From assembly GCA_040360365.1 (NCBI GenBank), contig CP136412.1: DNA of 64,000 nucleotides; one strand, written 5' to 3'. The notes beneath the pieces were generated by a model. That model was not told the origin of the DNA and did not search any database. It saw only the letters and a list, made by a program, of their open reading frames with translations. Position 1 is the first letter of the stretch; every line of letters starts with the position of its first letter. This document shows positions 1 through 8,977 of the stretch, piece after piece. Position numbers and translations under genes: made by a program. The stretch comes from Arcanobacterium_A hippocoleae_A (lineage in GTDB: Bacteria > Actinomycetota > Actinomycetes > Actinomycetales > Actinomycetaceae).

Positions 1-49
1 CGCAAAACTAAATGGTGAGCAGGAAGTCTAATTTGACTCATGCTGATTC

Positions 50-77
50 AGTTAGCGAAACAGCTGTTTCACTAACT
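50..77. promoter_or_regulatory. Palindromic operator candidate upstream of the PTS operon
   Basis: A near-perfect inverted repeat with half-sites AGTTAGCGAAACAG and CTGTTTCACTAACT, one mismatch per arm, centred on CAGCTG. It lies between a TTGACT hexamer (33-38) and a CATAAT hexamer (88-93), about 140 bp before crr. No T-run follows, so an operator is more likely than a terminator. The regulator is not identifiable here. Confidence 0.45.
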
Positions 78-212
78 CACATTTAGGCATAATAGCCGCT
101 AAAATTCAGAGTAATATTTCCGGGTTGAGCTTGTCTTTTCGGCAGAGCGTCACAGCGAGCCTTGATGAGCTCAACCCGAAATAACCTCGCAAATCGAAAG
201 GGGACATTAGCG

Positions 213-671
213 ATGTTGTTTGGTCGGAGCAAAAAAGTACAGTTAATCCAGCCTTTCGCAGGCAAAATCGTGGGCTTGAGTGAAGTCCCGGACGAAATGT
301 TTGCGCAAAAGATGCTTGGCGACGGTTTCGCAGTAGAACCAAGTGAAGATTCATTTAACGTGGTAGCGCCGGTTTCCGGCACATTACTGAAGGTGTTCGG
401 CACGCTTCATGCTTTCGCAATGAAGAGCGACGAAGGTCTTGAGATTCTCGTGCATATTGGTCTCGAAACCGTTGAACTCAAAGGCGACGGCTTTACTGAG
501 CTTACACACACAGGCGATCACGTCGAAGCGGGAACCCCGGTAGTGGGTGTAGATGCAGCAAAAGTAAAAGCTGCCGGATACAATCTCGTGACTCCAGTGG
601 TACTTACAAACCCAGGGCAAGTAAAGAGTATCAATATCAATTCTCAGGGTGCCGAAGTGGTGCTCGCATAA
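213..671 (+). CDS. crr: PTS glucose-family EIIA component
   Basis: A 152-residue single-domain EIIA of the glucose superfamily. It would take phosphate from phospho-HPr and pass it to sugar-specific EIIB domains in the cytoplasm. His81 in the LVHIGLETV segment is the expected phosphorylated residue, and His66 in GTLHAF sits 15 residues before it, the same spacing as His75/His90 in E. coli. I chose ATG 213 because a GAAAGGGG ribosome site lies about 9 nt upstream; an in-frame ATG at 162 would add 17 residues with no family match. It is the first gene of crr-ptsH-ptsI, with 21 bp before ptsH. No EIIBC gene lies in the window, so this protein must serve permeases encoded elsewhere. Confidence 0.93.
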   Translation: MLFGRSKKVQLIQPFAGKIVGLSEVPDEMFAQKMLGDGFAVEPSEDSFNVVAPVSGTLLKVFGTLHAFAMKSDEGLEILVHIGLETVELKGDGFTELTHTGDHVEAGTPVVGVDAAKVKAAGYNLVTPVVLTNPGQVKSININSQGAEVVLA

Positions 672-692
672 TTTTTTTGAAGGGAAACATCT

Positions 693-947
693 ATGTTTTC
701 AAAGCAAGCAACCGTTGCAGCAAAACTTGGGCTTCACGCACGCCCGGCAGCGGCATTTTCACGTACCGCTGCTGAAACAGGCAAGGATATTACGATCAGC
801 CTTGGCGATAACTCGGCAGATGCGGCAAGCCTGCTTGAAGTAATGACGCTTGGTGCGAACTGCGGTGACGTGGTAACTCTTTCGGGTGATGACGATGCCG
901 CACAGGCAATCGAAGCACTAGTTGAATTTATTGAGAATCAGGAGTGA
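693..947 (+). CDS. ptsH: Phosphocarrier protein HPr
   Basis: An 84-residue HPr, full length for the family. His15 in GLHARPAA is the phosphorylation site that receives phosphate from enzyme I. Ser46 is present in DAASLLEVMTLGA, the position modified by HPr kinase in Firmicutes; whether it is used here is unknown and no HPr kinase gene is in the window. An AAGGGAAA ribosome site precedes the ATG. The stop overlaps the region of the ptsI start, which suggests translational coupling. Confidence 0.95.
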   Translation: MFSKQATVAAKLGLHARPAAAFSRTAAETGKDITISLGDNSADAASLLEVMTLGANCGDVVTLSGDDDAAQAIEALVEFIENQE

Positions 948-952
948 ATGAA

Positions 953-2634
953 ATGGGCAGCGGCGAACTAGCAGCAGATTTTCGCGGTATTGGTGTATCT
1001 CCGGGCACAAAGTTTGGCCCTGCCTACTTGGTTTCTGAGCCTGCAGGCGTAGACCCAAATGAGCCTGCAGGCAGTGCGCAGGATGCGCCGCGAGTAAAAG
1101 CGGCTTTCGATACTGTAGCTGACGAACTTTCTGCCCTTGCAGCGAATCGTGAGGGAGAATTTTCGGAAATTTTGGCAATGACTGCCGACCTTGCACGTGA
1201 TAAAGGGCTAATCAAAGCGACTTTAAAGAAACTTGAGCAGGGTCTTGGGGTAACTGCTGCAGTGCAGGCAGCCGTCGGTGATTATGCGATGATGCTTGAA
1301 AGCCTTGGCGGATACATGGCTGAACGCGTGACCGATTTGGAGTCGATTCGAGATCGGGTGATTGCGAAGCTTCGCGGCGTGCCTGCCCCCGGTGTTGCTG
1401 TTTTTAATGAACCAGGTGTGGTGGTAGCGAAAGATCTTTCTCCGGCGCAGACTGCAGATTTCGATCTTTCGAAAGTGCTTGCAATAGTTACTGAACTGGG
1501 AGGGCCGACTTCACACACCGCAATTTTAGCGGCGACTCTTGGGATTCCGGCGGTGGTGGCCGCTTCCGGGATTTCGGATGTGCATGAAGGGCAGCAAATT
1601 CTGATTGACGGACGCACGGGATCGATTTGGGTTGATCCGGCGGATGACTTTGTGGAAGCCGAATTAGCTTCAGCTGCAAAACGTGAAAAGTTCTTGGCGT
1701 CTACAAGCGGTGCAGGAAAAACTGCCGACGGTGTGCCGATTGCGTTGAAAGCCAATATTGGCACACTGGCAGATGCGCAAAAGCTGCATGAAGCTGATCT
1801 TGAAGGTGTCGGACTGCTGCGCACAGAGTTCATGTTCTTAAACGGCGCTGAAGCTCCGACAGAAGCAGAGCAGGAAGCGAACTTTCGCGGCATTATTGAG
1901 GCTTTCGACGGAAAATCTGTTACAGTGCGCACTCTCGATATTGGGGCAGATAAACCAGTACCATTTATTGATCAGAGCGGTGAAGAAAACCCGGCACTCG
2001 GGCAGCGCGGGATTCGGCTGTGCCAGGCACATGAAGAATTGCTGGACACACAGCTTGCAGCGCTGGGTGCAGCAGCAAAACCAGATACGCGTGTGATGGC
2101 GCCGATGATTGCGACTGTGGCGGAAGCAAAATGGTTCGCTGATCTTGCTCGGTCAAAGGGATATCAAATGTGGGAATCATGGTGGAGACGCCAGCTGCTG
2201 CGATTCATGCGCGCCGGCTGATTGAAGGAGCTGCGCTCGATTTTGTTTCGATTGGTACCAATGATTTGACCCAGTATGTGATGGCAGCTGATCGGTTACA
2301 TCCGGCACTTACAGATTTGAACAATCCGTGGCAGGTTGCAGTGCTTGAATTGATTAAAGATGTTTGTGAAGCTGGGAAAGCTGCGGGAGCAAATGTTGGG
2401 GTTTGCGGTGAAGCTGGCGGGCATCCGCTTCTTGCCCTGGTGCTTGTCGGGCTTGGCGTAGATTCACTTTCAATGTCAGCTGCAAAAGTGCCGGCTGTGC
2501 GGGCAGCTCTCGCGCGCCATACTTTTGCAGAGTGTCAAGAGCTGGCGCAGATTGCGCTCGCTGCTGACTCTGCGGAAGAAGCAAGAGCAGCAGTGTTTGC
2601 AAAAATTCCGGAAACTGCAGATCTTTGCGGGTAA
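953..2634 (+). CDS. ptsI: PTS enzyme I (one apparent frameshift)
   Basis: Phosphoenolpyruvate-protein phosphotransferase, about 560 residues after correction. It autophosphorylates from PEP and charges HPr. His188 in GGPTSHTAI is the active site; the PEP-binding Arg is in LLRTEFMF; the C-terminal barrel has VGIMVETPAAA, GTNDLTQY and the conserved Cys in GVCGEAGG. The reading frame breaks at AAAGGG (2155-2160). Adding one A or G there restores SKGISNVGIMVET, as expected for the family. ATG 953 has AGGAG 8 nt upstream; a GTG at 944 overlaps that site and is less likely. With every catalytic motif intact, a sequence error is more likely than a dead gene. Confidence 0.92.
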
Positions 2635-2635
2635 G

Positions 2636-3035
2636 CCGCGGATTTTGCGGTGAGACTGCGGATTTTTGCTGGCAGCTGCGGATTTTGCCGCCAGTTACGT
2701 AAGTTCGCAGGCATTATGCCATCACTTACGTGCGCTGGCGCGAACTTTGCCGCCAGTTACGTAAACTGATACCCCGGCACAAGCAAAATGTGCAGAGCCT
2801 TTTTGGTTGGGTTTAGTTTTGCCGGTTCCAAGCGGTGTTTTTGCATAGCGGTCAGGATTGATCTATGCAAAAACGCCGCTTTCCACCCGAACAGCTACCG
2901 GCTTTTTATTCCACTAAGCCAAACAAAAATACGAAGAGCTGTCAAAGCCGATTCTGCCACCAGTTATGTTAGTCCACGAGCACTTTGCCGCCAGTTACGT
3001 TACTTCGCGCCCGTTATGCTACCGACTTACACACT
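2636..3035 (+). repeat. Composite intergenic repeat, locus i
   Basis: Between convergent ptsI and the 3140-3415 gene. It has three degenerate copies of the 18-bp motif (consensus TTTTGCCGCCAGTTACGT) whose GCC begins at 2687, 2718 and 2749, then the 19-bp-stem hairpin, then three more at 2956, 2987 and 3018. The period is exactly 31 bp within each array. A looser run of TTTTGCGG-type units precedes it from about 2643. No coding potential is seen, and 31 is not a multiple of three. Confidence 0.85.
2824..2888 (+). repeat. 19-bp-stem hairpin element, copy 1
   Basis: Left arm 2830-2848 and right arm 2863-2881 pair over 19 bp with one T-G wobble, around a 14-nt loop. Outer GGT/ACC triplets pair across a symmetric TCC/TCC bulge. 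Copies 2 and 3 are at 24332-24396 and 35451-35515. No T-run follows directly, so it is not a classical terminator. Confidence 0.85.
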
Positions 3036-3139
3036 CTCACAGCTCAAGTAGCCCAGCCGCTTGCAATCCTTTACTGGAAAACTTCTCCGGATTCCGCATA
3101 ATTGCGGATACCCGATACTCAGTTCTCATCTCGAAAAGC

Positions 3140-3415
3140 TCAGATTTTTGAGATTTGCACATAGACTTGATGACTGCGCGGAAATTCTCGCGCACACGCA
3201 TCTTTCAACTCACGTTTGAGTGAATCGGTACAGCTGCTCAGCGTAATATCGCGGTTTTCATACCCGTCTTCGCGCAAATGAATCGTCCCGCCTTGAATAA
3301 CGATACTCACTGACCGGTCACGCTTCCATGTAAGCAGAGTGACTTTTGTGTCGTGTCTGCGCTGCACTGCAGTGATAAGAGTTTGCTGTGCCTGCTTCAA
3401 GGGAAGTAATTTCAT
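3140..3415 (-). CDS. Hypothetical protein, second gene of a small pair
   Basis: A 91-residue basic protein that I do not recognise. It begins MKLLPLKQAQQ and has a central beta-rich stretch (TLLTWKRD, VSIVIQGGTIHL). No signal peptide, membrane segment or clear helix-turn-helix is visible. It starts 32 bp after the stop of the RelE-like gene at 3448-3792 on the same strand, so the two are probably co-transcribed. Its place beside a RelE-like gene makes an antitoxin possible, but nothing in the sequence itself shows that. It runs into the composite repeat at its 3' side. Confidence 0.5.
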   Translation of the reverse strand: MKLLPLKQAQQTLITAVQRRHDTKVTLLTWKRDRSVSIVIQGGTIHLREDGYENRDITLSSCTDSLKRELKDACAREFPRSHQVYVQISKI

Positions 3416-3447
3416 GCGGTTACCTCAAACACTTCAGATAGAAAACT

Positions 3448-3792
3448 TTAGGACAAGAATTTGTCGATTGCACGGGAAAAATCTGATTTTTGAATTTGAT
3501 TCGACATAAAAACCACAGTCACCCGCTGATTTTGCACAATGAATCCCACCCGTACCGGAGGTAACAGTCCGAGATTTACTCGACATTCATAGACTTTACA
3601 TCCAGCAAACAACAGTCGGCTGGCAATTTTCGTCTTTGAAAAATTATTCGCAAGCTGTTCTGCTAACTGCGACTCCACAGCCCGACGGATTTCAGTAATC
3701 TGTTTTGGATATTTTCGCAATAACTTCCGCGTGCCTGCCTCATGGTAAACCACCTCCATATTGCCGGCTGCTATATTACGCATTATCGGCAC
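3448..3792 (-). CDS. Small RelE/HigB-like protein, possible toxin
   Basis: A 114-residue protein. The segment KLLRKYPKQITEI followed later by VYECRVN, VRVGFIVQNQRVTVVF and a C-terminal helix resembles the order of elements in RelE/HigB-type mRNA interferases (helix pair, then a three- to four-strand sheet). That is similarity by eye, with no catalytic signature I can confirm. ATG 3792 is used; an internal ATG at MEVVYHEAG is an alternative. The gene precedes an unknown 91-residue gene, in the toxin-first order of higBA. It could equally be an unrelated small protein. Confidence 0.5.
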   Translation of the reverse strand: MPIMRNIAAGNMEVVYHEAGTRKLLRKYPKQITEIRRAVESQLAEQLANNFSKTKIASRLLFAGCKVYECRVNLGLLPPVRVGFIVQNQRVTVVFMSNQIQKSDFSRAIDKFLS

Positions 3793-4296
3793 CCTACACC
3801 TTCATTAGAAACCCGCTATCTGCAGAAAATGTTAGCGCGGATAGTTTCATAAAGCTATCGCAGTTTCATAAAGCTATCAGTATCGGTTTTGCGGAAATAT
3901 TTACATTCCTGATAATTTCAGGAGCAAAATGCGCACATTTTCGTTGGCTCGGGTACTTGCCGTGTATTGAAGTATTGCTGCAGAGATTAAATTCTTTGGA
4001 GATGCTGCTCGGTGGGCTTAGTAAATTCCTATTATCTTCGATATTACTTAATGCTAATTTTGCAAATTCGTTTTGCGCAGGTTTCGTGCATGCCGTTTGT
4101 GTACTGCCGTGTACCGTTCGTGTACTGCCGTCTGCCGTGCGCCATGTAATTGCGTGCTGAACATTTTGTATTGCGTGCTGAGCATTGAATATTGGTTAAG
4201 GCGGGATACGCTTGCTTCGCAGTACGAGATATTTATTTTCCGCTTTTTCCTTTTCGCTTTGTTATTTTCCATTTCCAGCTTTCCAGCTTTTCAGTT
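3793..4296. other. Non-coding stretch rich in short duplications
   Basis: No convincing gene. It contains a tandem doublet of GTTTCATAAAGCTATC (3841-3876), two near-copies of ATTGCGTGCTGARCATT (about 4149-4186) and repeated GTGTACTGCCGT words (about 4097-4135). Open frames here are short and low-complexity. It leads directly into the 44-bp tandem repeat. Confidence 0.6.
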
Positions 4297-4485
4297 TTCC
4301 GGCGTTCCGCATTTCTCTTCCGAAGTTCCGGCGTTCCAGCTTCCGGCGTTCCGCATTTCTCTTCCGAAGTTCCGGCGTTCCAGCTTCCGGCGTTCCGCAT
4401 TTCTCTTCCGAAGTTCCGGCGTTCCAGCTTCCGGCGTTCCGCATTTCTCTTCCGAAGTTCCGGCGTTCCAGCTTCCGGCGTTCCG
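4297..4485. repeat. 44-bp tandem repeat, four full copies plus a partial
   Basis: Copies start at 4297, 4341, 4385 and 4429, with a 13-bp partial from 4473. Each unit is two related sub-units of 29 and 15 bp that both begin TTCCGGCGTTCC. Full copies appear identical, which suggests recent expansion or ongoing copy-number change. A 44-bp unit shifts frame in each copy, so it is non-coding. It lies 3' of the HtaA/LRR gene. Confidence 0.92.
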
Positions 4486-4497
4486 TGTTCCGGAGGC

Positions 4498-4542
4498 AGA
4501 AAACGGCGGCTGCAGAACATTAATAATATTCTCAGCCGCCGT
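4498..4542 (-). terminator. Rho-independent terminator of the HtaA/LRR gene
   Basis: A 10-bp GC-rich stem, ACGGCGGCTG (4503-4512) with CAGCCGCCGT (4533-4542). On the minus strand it is followed by TTTT from A4 at 4500-4503. It lies about 110 bp beyond the stop of the surface-protein gene. Confidence 0.6.
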
Positions 4543-4650
4543 AATAAGCGGGCGATACCGCCGTTGTTTGCATAATCAGCAGCAACAGCACCACGGCAAG
4601 CCCCGAAATATGCGGGCGATACCGCCGTTATCTGCAATCAGTTGTGATGT

Positions 4651-7600
4651 TTAGGCGTTTTCCGCTTGGTATATGTTCTTGCGGCGGCGGTATGCCGGAG
4701 TAAGAATCCCTGCACCCATAAGCGCAATCAGGAGCGACCAGATAATCAAATTTCCTGCAGCAGCGCCGGTACGGGCAAGTGTGTTGCCGAAAGCGTCATA
4801 TTCAACCAAATTGCCGTCCTTATCGCACGTAGTTGCCGAAACTAGAGCAACGGAGGAAGACATCGGCGCTAATTTTTCACCTGCTTTGTAGAAGCCGGCA
4901 AATGCTTTTGCACCGTCAGCGGTGAGTCTGACTGCTGCTCCAGAGAAGCTCAGGCGGGAATCGGTAACTTTAATTCCGTTGAAAGTAACGGTTGCGAAAT
5001 TGACTCGGCCCAGGCTGAACTTATTTCCGCTCATATCGGATCCGGAAACATTCATATAGAGGCTTGCGGTGTTTCCGTTAATAACGAGAGCCGGGCTGCT
5101 GATACGGATGTCGAGAACGCCGTTATGGCCGGTAAAGTGAACTGAACCGCTGTAGTAAATTTTACCGGTGCGGGTTGCGGTGTTGTAGAGTCCGCCGGTT
5201 GCCGGGAAGCTGAACTGCGCCCCGTCCCAGGAAGCGCCAGCGAGATCCCATTTACCATGCGCAATCGGGCCGCGCAGGTAGGATGTGAAAGAGGAGCGCA
5301 GCGCCCAGCTTAGCGATCCGTTGGTAATGCGCTTCTTGTGCGGGTCAGCTTCGCACTTCTGAAGCTGTTCATGCTGCGTCGGCGGTTGAGGCTGAAGCTG
5401 CGGTTGAGGCGGAGCCTGCGGTTGGGGCTGAATTTGCTTTTCAGATTCGCCATTCTCTGTGCGGTTCGGCTTTTCGCCTCCAGCGGTGAAAGTGATCGTA
5501 ATCGGATCCAGTGCCTGCCCCTCATCGTAGAAGTTAGCAAATGCTTTCGCGCCGTCGGCAGTGAGGTTCACATCAGCAAAGTGAATCTTCTTTGCTGCGC
5601 CTTCGCCGGTGATTTGCGGTTCGGAAAGCTCTGCGAGAGCTACGGTGGCAGTTACCCGCTTGCTCTCATCTGCAGCCGGATTTTGCTTGCCGGAGAGGAT
5701 TGCGTGGATGTTTTTCTGGTCGAATGGCAGGTAGGACATAGTTGCAATTAGCTGCCGCCCCTGATTGTTATTTACGATACGCGGATTCGAGATGGTCATA
5801 TCAAGCAATCCGTTGTGGGCGGTGAAGTGCACTTTTCCGGCGAACTGGAGATCTTGCAGCTTGTTCAGATCGAAAGCTGCCGCATCCTTGATTGGGAAGG
5901 TAAATTCGCCTGCAGCGCCTTCAGAAAGCTCCCATTTGCCGTGAGCGAAATTGCCTGAAACGTATTTCCGGAAGCTCGCTTTCAGACCCCAGTTCAGCAT
6001 TGGAACGAGAGTGTTCTGCTTCGGATTGTCTTTCTTTGCGTCGTTTTGTTTCGGGTCGTCTTTCTTTGCGTCGTTTTGTTTCGGGTCATCTTTCTTTGCG
6101 TCGTTCTGCTGCTTTAACTGCGCAAAGAAATCGGTAACGTTCTTGTCGAGCTGATTATTTTCAGCACGAACCTGCTCGATCGTCTTCGGGTTTAGCAGAG
6201 TCTGAGCTTCGGCTGCGTCTGCTGGGAAGTGCCTGATAATTTTCCCTAATCTTTCGCTGCTGTATCCGTTATCATCAAACTCTTTATCAAACTTTTCTTT
6301 TAACGCCGACCAGTCGGTGAATGAGTTGTAATTGATTTTCAAAGAACGAAGCAGTGCGGTAATAGCGCCTGCTGTTAGCGGATTCGGATCTTTGATGAAG
6401 TTATGTTCAAGATTGAGTTTGTGAACTGCGTTCTTTTGCGGGAGCGTGCCAAGATCTTCAATCAGGTTATGCGAGAGATTAAGATCCAGCATAATCGGAA
6501 GATCTTTCATGACGCTTAAATCAGCAATTCGGTTATGGGAAAGATCAATTTTATGAATATTTTCTTTCTCCACTCCCGTTTTTCGATTTCCCGATCCCAC
6601 TTCAACTGGGAAAGATTGGAGATCCGGTTATTAGTTAAAATCAGCTTGTCGATTTTTGGGAGAACGCCGACGGCAGAGATGTCTGTGATCCAGTTATCTT
6701 CTGCTTCAATCGTTTCGATCTTCGGTGACTTTTCGAGTCCTTTCAGCGAAACAAGCTTGTTTTTGCCGAAAATTACTTCGCGCAGTTTCGGCAATCCGGT
6801 TAACGGAGTTAAATCGGTAATTTGATTGTTATAAAAATCGACGGTGTTCAAGTTTAATCCATGCTGCAGGCCTTCAAGATTTTTAATCCCTCTTGAAGCG
6901 CATTTGAGAGTAAAAATTCCTTCGATGGTTTTATTGGTAATCGGAAGCCCGGCAACCAGATCTGTTTCAAAGCGGATACACTTTTCTAATTCTTTATCCG
7001 GGATTTGCAGCACCTGTATCGGTGCGTCGCTGTATTCCGGTGCTACTTTCGGGTTCTTGAAATTTTCCGGGAAAAGCTCCCAGAGAACCGGCATCTGCAC
7101 ATTTTCCGCATTTCCATCCGCTGGAATCGTCATGGCAAACGGGGCGCCTGGTTCGTTCTCGTAAAAACCAACTAAGGATTTAACATTGCTCGAAAGTACG
7201 GTCTTTAAAGCGGAAACAATAACTGTATTGTTTTTGCGTTCAATCTTGAGGTCTTTTAACTCAGCGATTTCTTTTTGCTTGAATTCAACTTTTCCTTCTT
7301 TTGCCATCGTTCCGGCAGTGTAGCCGTCGGCAAGTAAAAGGCCTTTCTTAAAGTCAATGGTCGGGTTGGCAATCCATAAATCAAGAATTCCGCCATATTT
7401 CCGCCAGCTAACTTTCCCCTGCAGCTTCAGCATTCCGGTTTTACCTGTTAGGTCAAGAGTTTGCCCTGGAACCGGCGACCAGAGAAGTTCATTATTTCCA
7501 GAAGTGAGAACTTTAACATGCTCGCCTCGGTTTTCACCTTCTTTTAGCGCCGTATTCCAGGTGCGGCCGACGTAATCGCGGAATGAACGGCGGAAATCCC

Positions 7601-7963
7601 AGTTAGCGAAACCGGTATTGACGGTAAGAACATTGCTGTTATTTTGCACGGCAGCTGTTTCAGTTTTTCATTCCTGGTTTCCGGCTTTGGCTCGGCAGCC
7701 TTATTTGCCGTATCTGCTGCAGATTTCGCAGCTCTTTCAGACTGAGGTCCTGCAGTTTCGTGAACCGATCCAGCTGCTTTCGCGCCGGAATCAGGTTTCT
7801 GTTCTGTTTTCGCTGCAGGTGTTTCGGCACTAATTTCTGCTGCGGCAGAATCGGCGCCCTCGATGCTGAATGCTGGTGTGATTCCTCCGAGCAGTAATGC
7901 TGATACTGCTATTGCGGAGGTAAGCACCTTAATTAATGATTTCCTCATAGTTCTCCGAATCAA
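4651..7963 (-). CDS. Iron-regulated HtaA/leucine-rich-repeat surface protein (two apparent frameshifts)
   Basis: About 1,104 residues after correction. Order: signal peptide (1 to about 33), Ala/Glu/Lys linker, a first HtaA-like domain (NWDFRRSFRDYVG), six to eight leucine-rich repeats (for example IHKIDLSHNRIADLS), a linker with three 10-residue repeats (KKDDPKQNDA type, DNA 6021-6110), a second HtaA domain (LNWGLKASFRKYV), a Pro/Gln linker, a third (LSWALRSSFTSYL), then LARTGA, a membrane segment and a basic tail. HtaA domains bind haem in Corynebacterium, and the SFxxY motif tyrosine is present in all three. An iron box lies at the promoter. Breaks are in T5 runs at about 7669-7673 and 6579-6583; adding one base to each joins the frames. 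Haem capture at the cell wall is the likely role; no haem transporter is nearby. Confidence 0.88.
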
Positions 7964-7984
7964 ATAATCTGATAAATATCAGAC

Positions 7985-8003
7985 TTAGGCTACCCTAACT
8001 TAA
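7985..8003 (-). promoter_or_regulatory. DtxR/IdeR-type iron box
   Basis: TTAGGCTACCCTAACTTAA matches the DtxR consensus TTAGGTTAGCCTAACCTAA at 16 of 19 positions. It ends 22 nt before the start codon of the HtaA/LRR gene, where a promoter is expected. A second perfect palindrome, CTGATAAATATCAG, adjoins it at about 7969-7982. Iron-dependent repression of a haem-uptake surface protein is consistent with its contents. Confidence 0.8.
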
Positions 8004-8533
8004 TGGATGAAAACAATATGCTTTCCGTTCGAATCGAGATTGGGAAGCGGCTGATCTTCGGAGACGTTTCGTGGAAGCATAATCTTGGGCGGTGACAGCA
8101 AAAGGTTTACGCGAAATGAGCATAGAATATCTTTGGCGTGAGATTTTATCCGGAAACTGAAAAGTTTACGCAAATACAATCTTTACGACGGCAGATATGC
8201 AATGCCCTGTCTCTATCAGTGATTTCCGCAGCGTATAGTTAAATCTCTTAGATAAGAACGGTTGCAGGAATTACCTTATCAGAATATATGTTTTGTGAGG
8301 AGATTTTATTTTGCTATGTCGCTAACATGCGGAGTGTTGTGAGATGTTTCAGGTAACTGCGGGATGATTCAATATCGAGCATTTTGCGAAACGCCGGAAA
8401 AGGAAATGAAAAGAAACCGGAAAGGCGGGGAAATTTTCGGGGTAGGGGCATGTAAAGTTGCATTAAAGGCAAATTTTCAGATTTTCATGGAGAATAGGAA
8501 TATCTCTCCTGATACGCAAGAGCAAGGAAAACA
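8004..8533. other. Intergenic region between surface gene and ybjN pair
   Basis: About 530 bp holding divergent promoters. A word close to AAAGTTTACGC occurs at about 8100 and 8161. A short open frame at 8364-8582 overlaps the first ybjN-like gene and has no recognisable content, so I do not call it. Confidence 0.5.
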
Positions 8534-8977
8534 ATGGATACATTATTTCAACGGGTTGCTCCGCTATCGCAAGAGCGCATAATCGAAGCGTTGAAACGGA
8601 TGGACGTGGTTTATCATGTCGATTCTGCCGGCGATTTAGGAATGTTCTTCAACGAGTGTGTGATTTGGTTCGATATCGCTGGTACGGATGAAGATGTTTT
8701 GATGATTCATGCCGATCCTTTCCGCGATATCCCAATGGAAGAAATAATGCCATTCCGAAAGTTTATTAACTATTGGAATGCAACGAGTTTCTGGCCGCGG
8801 GTCTATCCGTCAATTAATGATGACGGTATTGTGCGTGCGCACTGCGACCACGCCGTGAACTGTATTAATGGAATTACTGATGCGCAGCTTGAAGCAAATA
8901 TCGTACTGTTTATCTCGATGATTCGAGATTTTTATACCGAACTTGATAAAAAAGAAAGCATGGCTGGCAATGAATGA
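8534..8977 (+). CDS. YbjN domain-containing protein, first of a pair
   Basis: A 147-residue cytoplasmic protein with YbjN-family features: an N-terminal helix with RIIEALKRMDVVYHVD, a short strand block (VIWFDIAG, VLMIHADPF), a WxRVYP segment and an acidic C-terminal helix. The family shares the fold of type III secretion chaperones. Actinobacterial members often occur as adjacent pairs of unknown function. AAGGA lies about 6 nt before ATG 8534. Its stop overlaps the next start in ATGAATGA, so the two are translationally coupled. Confidence 0.75.
   Translation: MDTLFQRVAPLSQERIIEALKRMDVVYHVDSAGDLGMFFNECVIWFDIAGTDEDVLMIHADPFRDIPMEEIMPFRKFINYWNATSFWPRVYPSINDDGIVRAHCDHAVNCINGITDAQLEANIVLFISMIRDFYTELDKKESMAGNE

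Noticed and set aside
4073..4654. Repeat-containing open frames across the 44-bp tandem repeat on both strands
   Set aside because: All frames stay open only because the unit lacks stop codons. The 44-bp period rotates the frame, and no ribosome site or conserved domain is present.
8364..8582. 72-codon frame before the ybjN pair
   Set aside because: It overlaps the start of the first YbjN-like gene, which has a good ribosome site, and shows no recognisable content.
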